Shown here one piece after another: positions 61,351 through 62,827 of a stretch of DNA of 62,827 nucleotides; within the stretch, counting starts at the first letter, position 1, and the number at the start of each line of letters is the position of its first letter. The stretch covers positions 48,768 to 111,594 of the forward strand of contig NZ_LNCD01000058.1 in assembly GCF_001542405.1 (NCBI RefSeq), written 5' to 3'. This stretch comes from Rhizobium altiplani (lineage in GTDB: Bacteria; Pseudomonadota; Alphaproteobacteria; Rhizobiales; Rhizobiaceae). Under the pieces are notes generated by a model. That model was not told the DNA's origin, searched no databases, and saw only the letters and a program-made list of their open reading frames with translations. The translations under genes and the position numbers were made by a program.

Positions 61351-61551
61351 ATGCTCAACCGGATCGCTATCATATTGCTGGCTTTGGTCGCAGGCGCTTC
61401 ATGCATCGAAATTGGCGGCGGCCTCCCGGTCGAATTCAACTTCGTGTCAAACGCCGAGGCCAGGGTCGGGCGTCCGCTGACACCTGTCAGCGTGGCCGGC
61501 GTTGCTCGCAGGAGCGCGCGCCGATGCGCAGCTGGGGTCTATTATTGTTAG
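61351..61551 (+). CDS. Small exported protein linked to DUF2092
   Basis: A 66-residue precursor: hydrophobic start MLNRIAIILLALVAGASC, then EIGGGLPVEFNFVSNAEARV, GRPLTPVSVAGVARRSARRC and a final GVYYC. GAAGGAGG before the ATG is strong. The Cys in GASC might be lipidated, but the box lacks the usual Leu; two Cys at the end may bond. Its position right after the DUF2092 gene suggests a common task. Confidence 0.7.
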   Translation: MLNRIAIILLALVAGASCIEIGGGLPVEFNFVSNAEARVGRPLTPVSVAGVARRSARRCAAGVYYC

Positions 61552-62180
61552 CTAAGGTGGCAGCCGAAGGCGAACAGCATCCATCTCCTCCTCTTCGGGG
61601 AAGCAAACTTTCTTCCTGAGGACGGCGCGCTAGCAGCCGTGCGGAAAACCTTGCATCCAGGCATTTGCTGAAGCTTTGGGTCGGCTTAGGAAGGGCGGAT
61701 GTGGATGGTAGATTATCGGCACCCCCGTGGAAGCGGCATGCCTTGATGTCTCCTGCATTGAGCCTTGATTTCATTGCAGGACATTAGGGGCGCTTGAAAC
61801 ACAGTCGGGCCATGTGGCGGCGGCGCACTTTCCGACGAAGGTAAATGGCTATCAATGCCTGCAATTGCAGACGTGGCTCCCGGCAAGGCTCGCTATAGCT
61901 GCACCAATCGCGGAACAACAGTATCGGATGTTGAACACTAGAACTTCCGACGTTCGGCAGAACAAAAGACCTAGTCTGATGGGCAACGGCGCAATCTCTC
62001 ATAGGAAGCTTGAGAACGAACACAGGTTTTCTGGGGCGGTACCATTATTGAGTGGCTGAGTTAAATCGCAGACCGATTGGCCTACATCCGTTAGTGACGC
62101 GCCAATGGGAGATTGCTTGCGCTGTGCTCCTCGCTCTTGATGGGAGGCGAACCATCGGAAGGCGTGCGTTGGTGAACCCC
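61552..62180. other. Intergenic, 629 bases, no gene seen
   Basis: Contains an inverted repeat of 10 bp arms with a 2-base bulge (ATGTCtcCTGCA at 61746-61757; TGCAGGACAT at 61775-61784). Frames present are Arg/Ser-rich and have no ribosome site. Confidence 0.4.
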
Positions 62181-62827
62181 TCAAACTGCCTGCATGTAAT
62201 CCGCCACACTGTAGCAATGGCTCGCCTGATAGGCGTTCCGTCCCCGGTTCATGTGCGTCAGGTTGAAGGTGCGGATTGCGCTCAGTACGCGGCGGCTTGT
62301 GAGAAATTTGCGGATCGAGACAGAGCCGCGCACATTGATGCCGAAAATATCAGCACCACGCGGGAAGAAGTAACTGACGTGCTCTGGCATCGCGACACTT
62401 TGCTCAAGAAAGTGTTCGTCCACCCGGCTCGGTGTTGCTGAACCATCTGTAGTGAAATCCGAAAGATGCACGATGAATCGGGCGCGGATATCGTCGCCGT
62501 GGGCATAGAGCGTGAAGAGCTCCATCCAGCTCGCATTGACGCGTATGAGCGGCTTGTCCGAGGTGGATGGGAGACAGGAAACCGACCAGTAGTAGCGCTC
62601 GGTCTTGCGCATGATCGGAATGCAGTTTGGACCGTATAGCCCGAGAATCTCCAGCAGTTGCCTCGCTTGCGGGCGACTGAGGAGTTTTTCAAATCGAGCG
62701 ACATATTTGAAGCGCTGTTCAAGGGACTCTTGGCGCTCGTCCGCGTCCAACAAGTCGATCTTGCCCGCTATCCAATCGCGCTGCTGCTCAAGATCCAGGA
62801 AGTGCCGCACACCAGTTGTTCTCGGGC
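62181..62827 (-). CDS. Protein of unknown function, 5' end beyond the window
   Basis: At least 214 residues, open through the right edge. Mixed alpha/beta style: EQRFKYVARFEKLLSRPQAR, QLLEILGLYGPNCIPIMRKT, YWSVSCLPSTSDKPLIRVNA, SWMELFTLYAHGDDIRARF, FFPRGADIFGINVRGS. No signal peptide, metal motif or P-loop is seen in this part. A GTG at 62810 could be a start, but the frame stays open upstream without a stop. I do not recognise the family. Confidence 0.65.
   Translation of the reverse strand, partial: PRTTGVRHFLDLEQQRDWIAGKIDLLDADERQESLEQRFKYVARFEKLLSRPQARQLLEILGLYGPNCIPIMRKTERYYWSVSCLPSTSDKPLIRVNASWMELFTLYAHGDDIRARFIVHLSDFTTDGSATPSRVDEHFLEQSVAMPEHVSYFFPRGADIFGINVRGSVSIRKFLTSRRVLSAIRTFNLTHMNRGRNAYQASHCYSVADYMQAV

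Noticed and set aside
1..62827. CRISPR arrays, rRNA or tRNA genes, complete insertion sequences, replication origin
   Set aside because: No regularly spaced repeats, no transposase motifs with terminal repeats and no RNA gene signatures were seen on reading both strands.

Overview
The window looks like an accessory replicon or genomic island of a Rhizobiaceae-type alphaproteobacterium (Rhizobium, Sinorhizobium or Agrobacterium relatives). The reasons are high GC content, dense sugar-ABC operons each with its own ROK or LacI regulator, moc (rhizopine-catabolism) type genes, a RirA-style iron box, and many toxin-antitoxin modules mixed with gene relics. No rRNA, tRNA, replication origin, complete insertion sequence or CRISPR array was seen.

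Layout. 1-1.6 kb: the start of a LysR gene, a small Xre regulator and small rhizobial-type proteins. 1.75-13.9 kb: a mannoside-type uptake and degradation locus (MalEFGK-like ABC transporter, TIM-barrel isomerase, Gfo/Idh oxidoreductase, two ROK repressors, GH38 alpha-mannosidase). Two nearly identical promoter-operator modules tie the transporter operon to the mannosidase. 14.9-15.9 kb: an Xre-RES toxin-antitoxin pair. 16.8-21.4 kb: a decayed moc locus with oxygenase (mocD), Rieske ferredoxin (mocE), a mocB-like binding protein and a LacI regulator; the ferredoxin reductase (mocF) and isomerase (mocC) genes are truncated and joined by a deletion. 21.5-36.2 kb: a GNAT enzyme and then a redox/electrophile-handling cluster (aldehyde dehydrogenase, SDR, GlcG/HbpS protein, a cNMP-glutaredoxin-thioredoxin-reductase fusion, an Old Yellow Enzyme, hydrolase, DJ-1/PfpI, ABM monooxygenase) with two winged-helix/NB-ARC ATPase regulators.

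36.5-39.1 kb: HicAB with a frameshifted hicA, then an ankyrin-cytochrome c fusion and a small exported protein lying between two relics of an adenylate-cyclase/TPR-type gene. 39.2-48.7 kb: a complete but unrecognised catabolic locus (M20 amidohydrolase, TenA-like protein, BtpA/SgcQ protein, PfkB kinase, GATase-like protein, phosphotriesterase-family hydrolase, Rbs-type ABC transporter, LacI regulator with nested operators). This is my best candidate for an undescribed system. 48.9-52.5 kb: a MocR/GabR-type regulator divergent from a tandem DUF983 pair, then a transporter relic. 52.6-55.9 kb: HipBA and VapBC with clear operator palindromes, and a relic of a fumarylacetoacetate-hydrolase-family gene. 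56.1-60.0 kb: an iron/siderophore ABC transporter divergent from a methyltransferase across an IRO box. 60.5-62.8 kb: a DUF2092 exported protein with a small partner and one unknown protein running off the end.

The general theme is scavenging of plant- or symbiont-derived sugars and inositol derivatives, with stress and redox enzymes, on DNA with repeated deletion and decay (at least seven relics) and four toxin-antitoxin modules.
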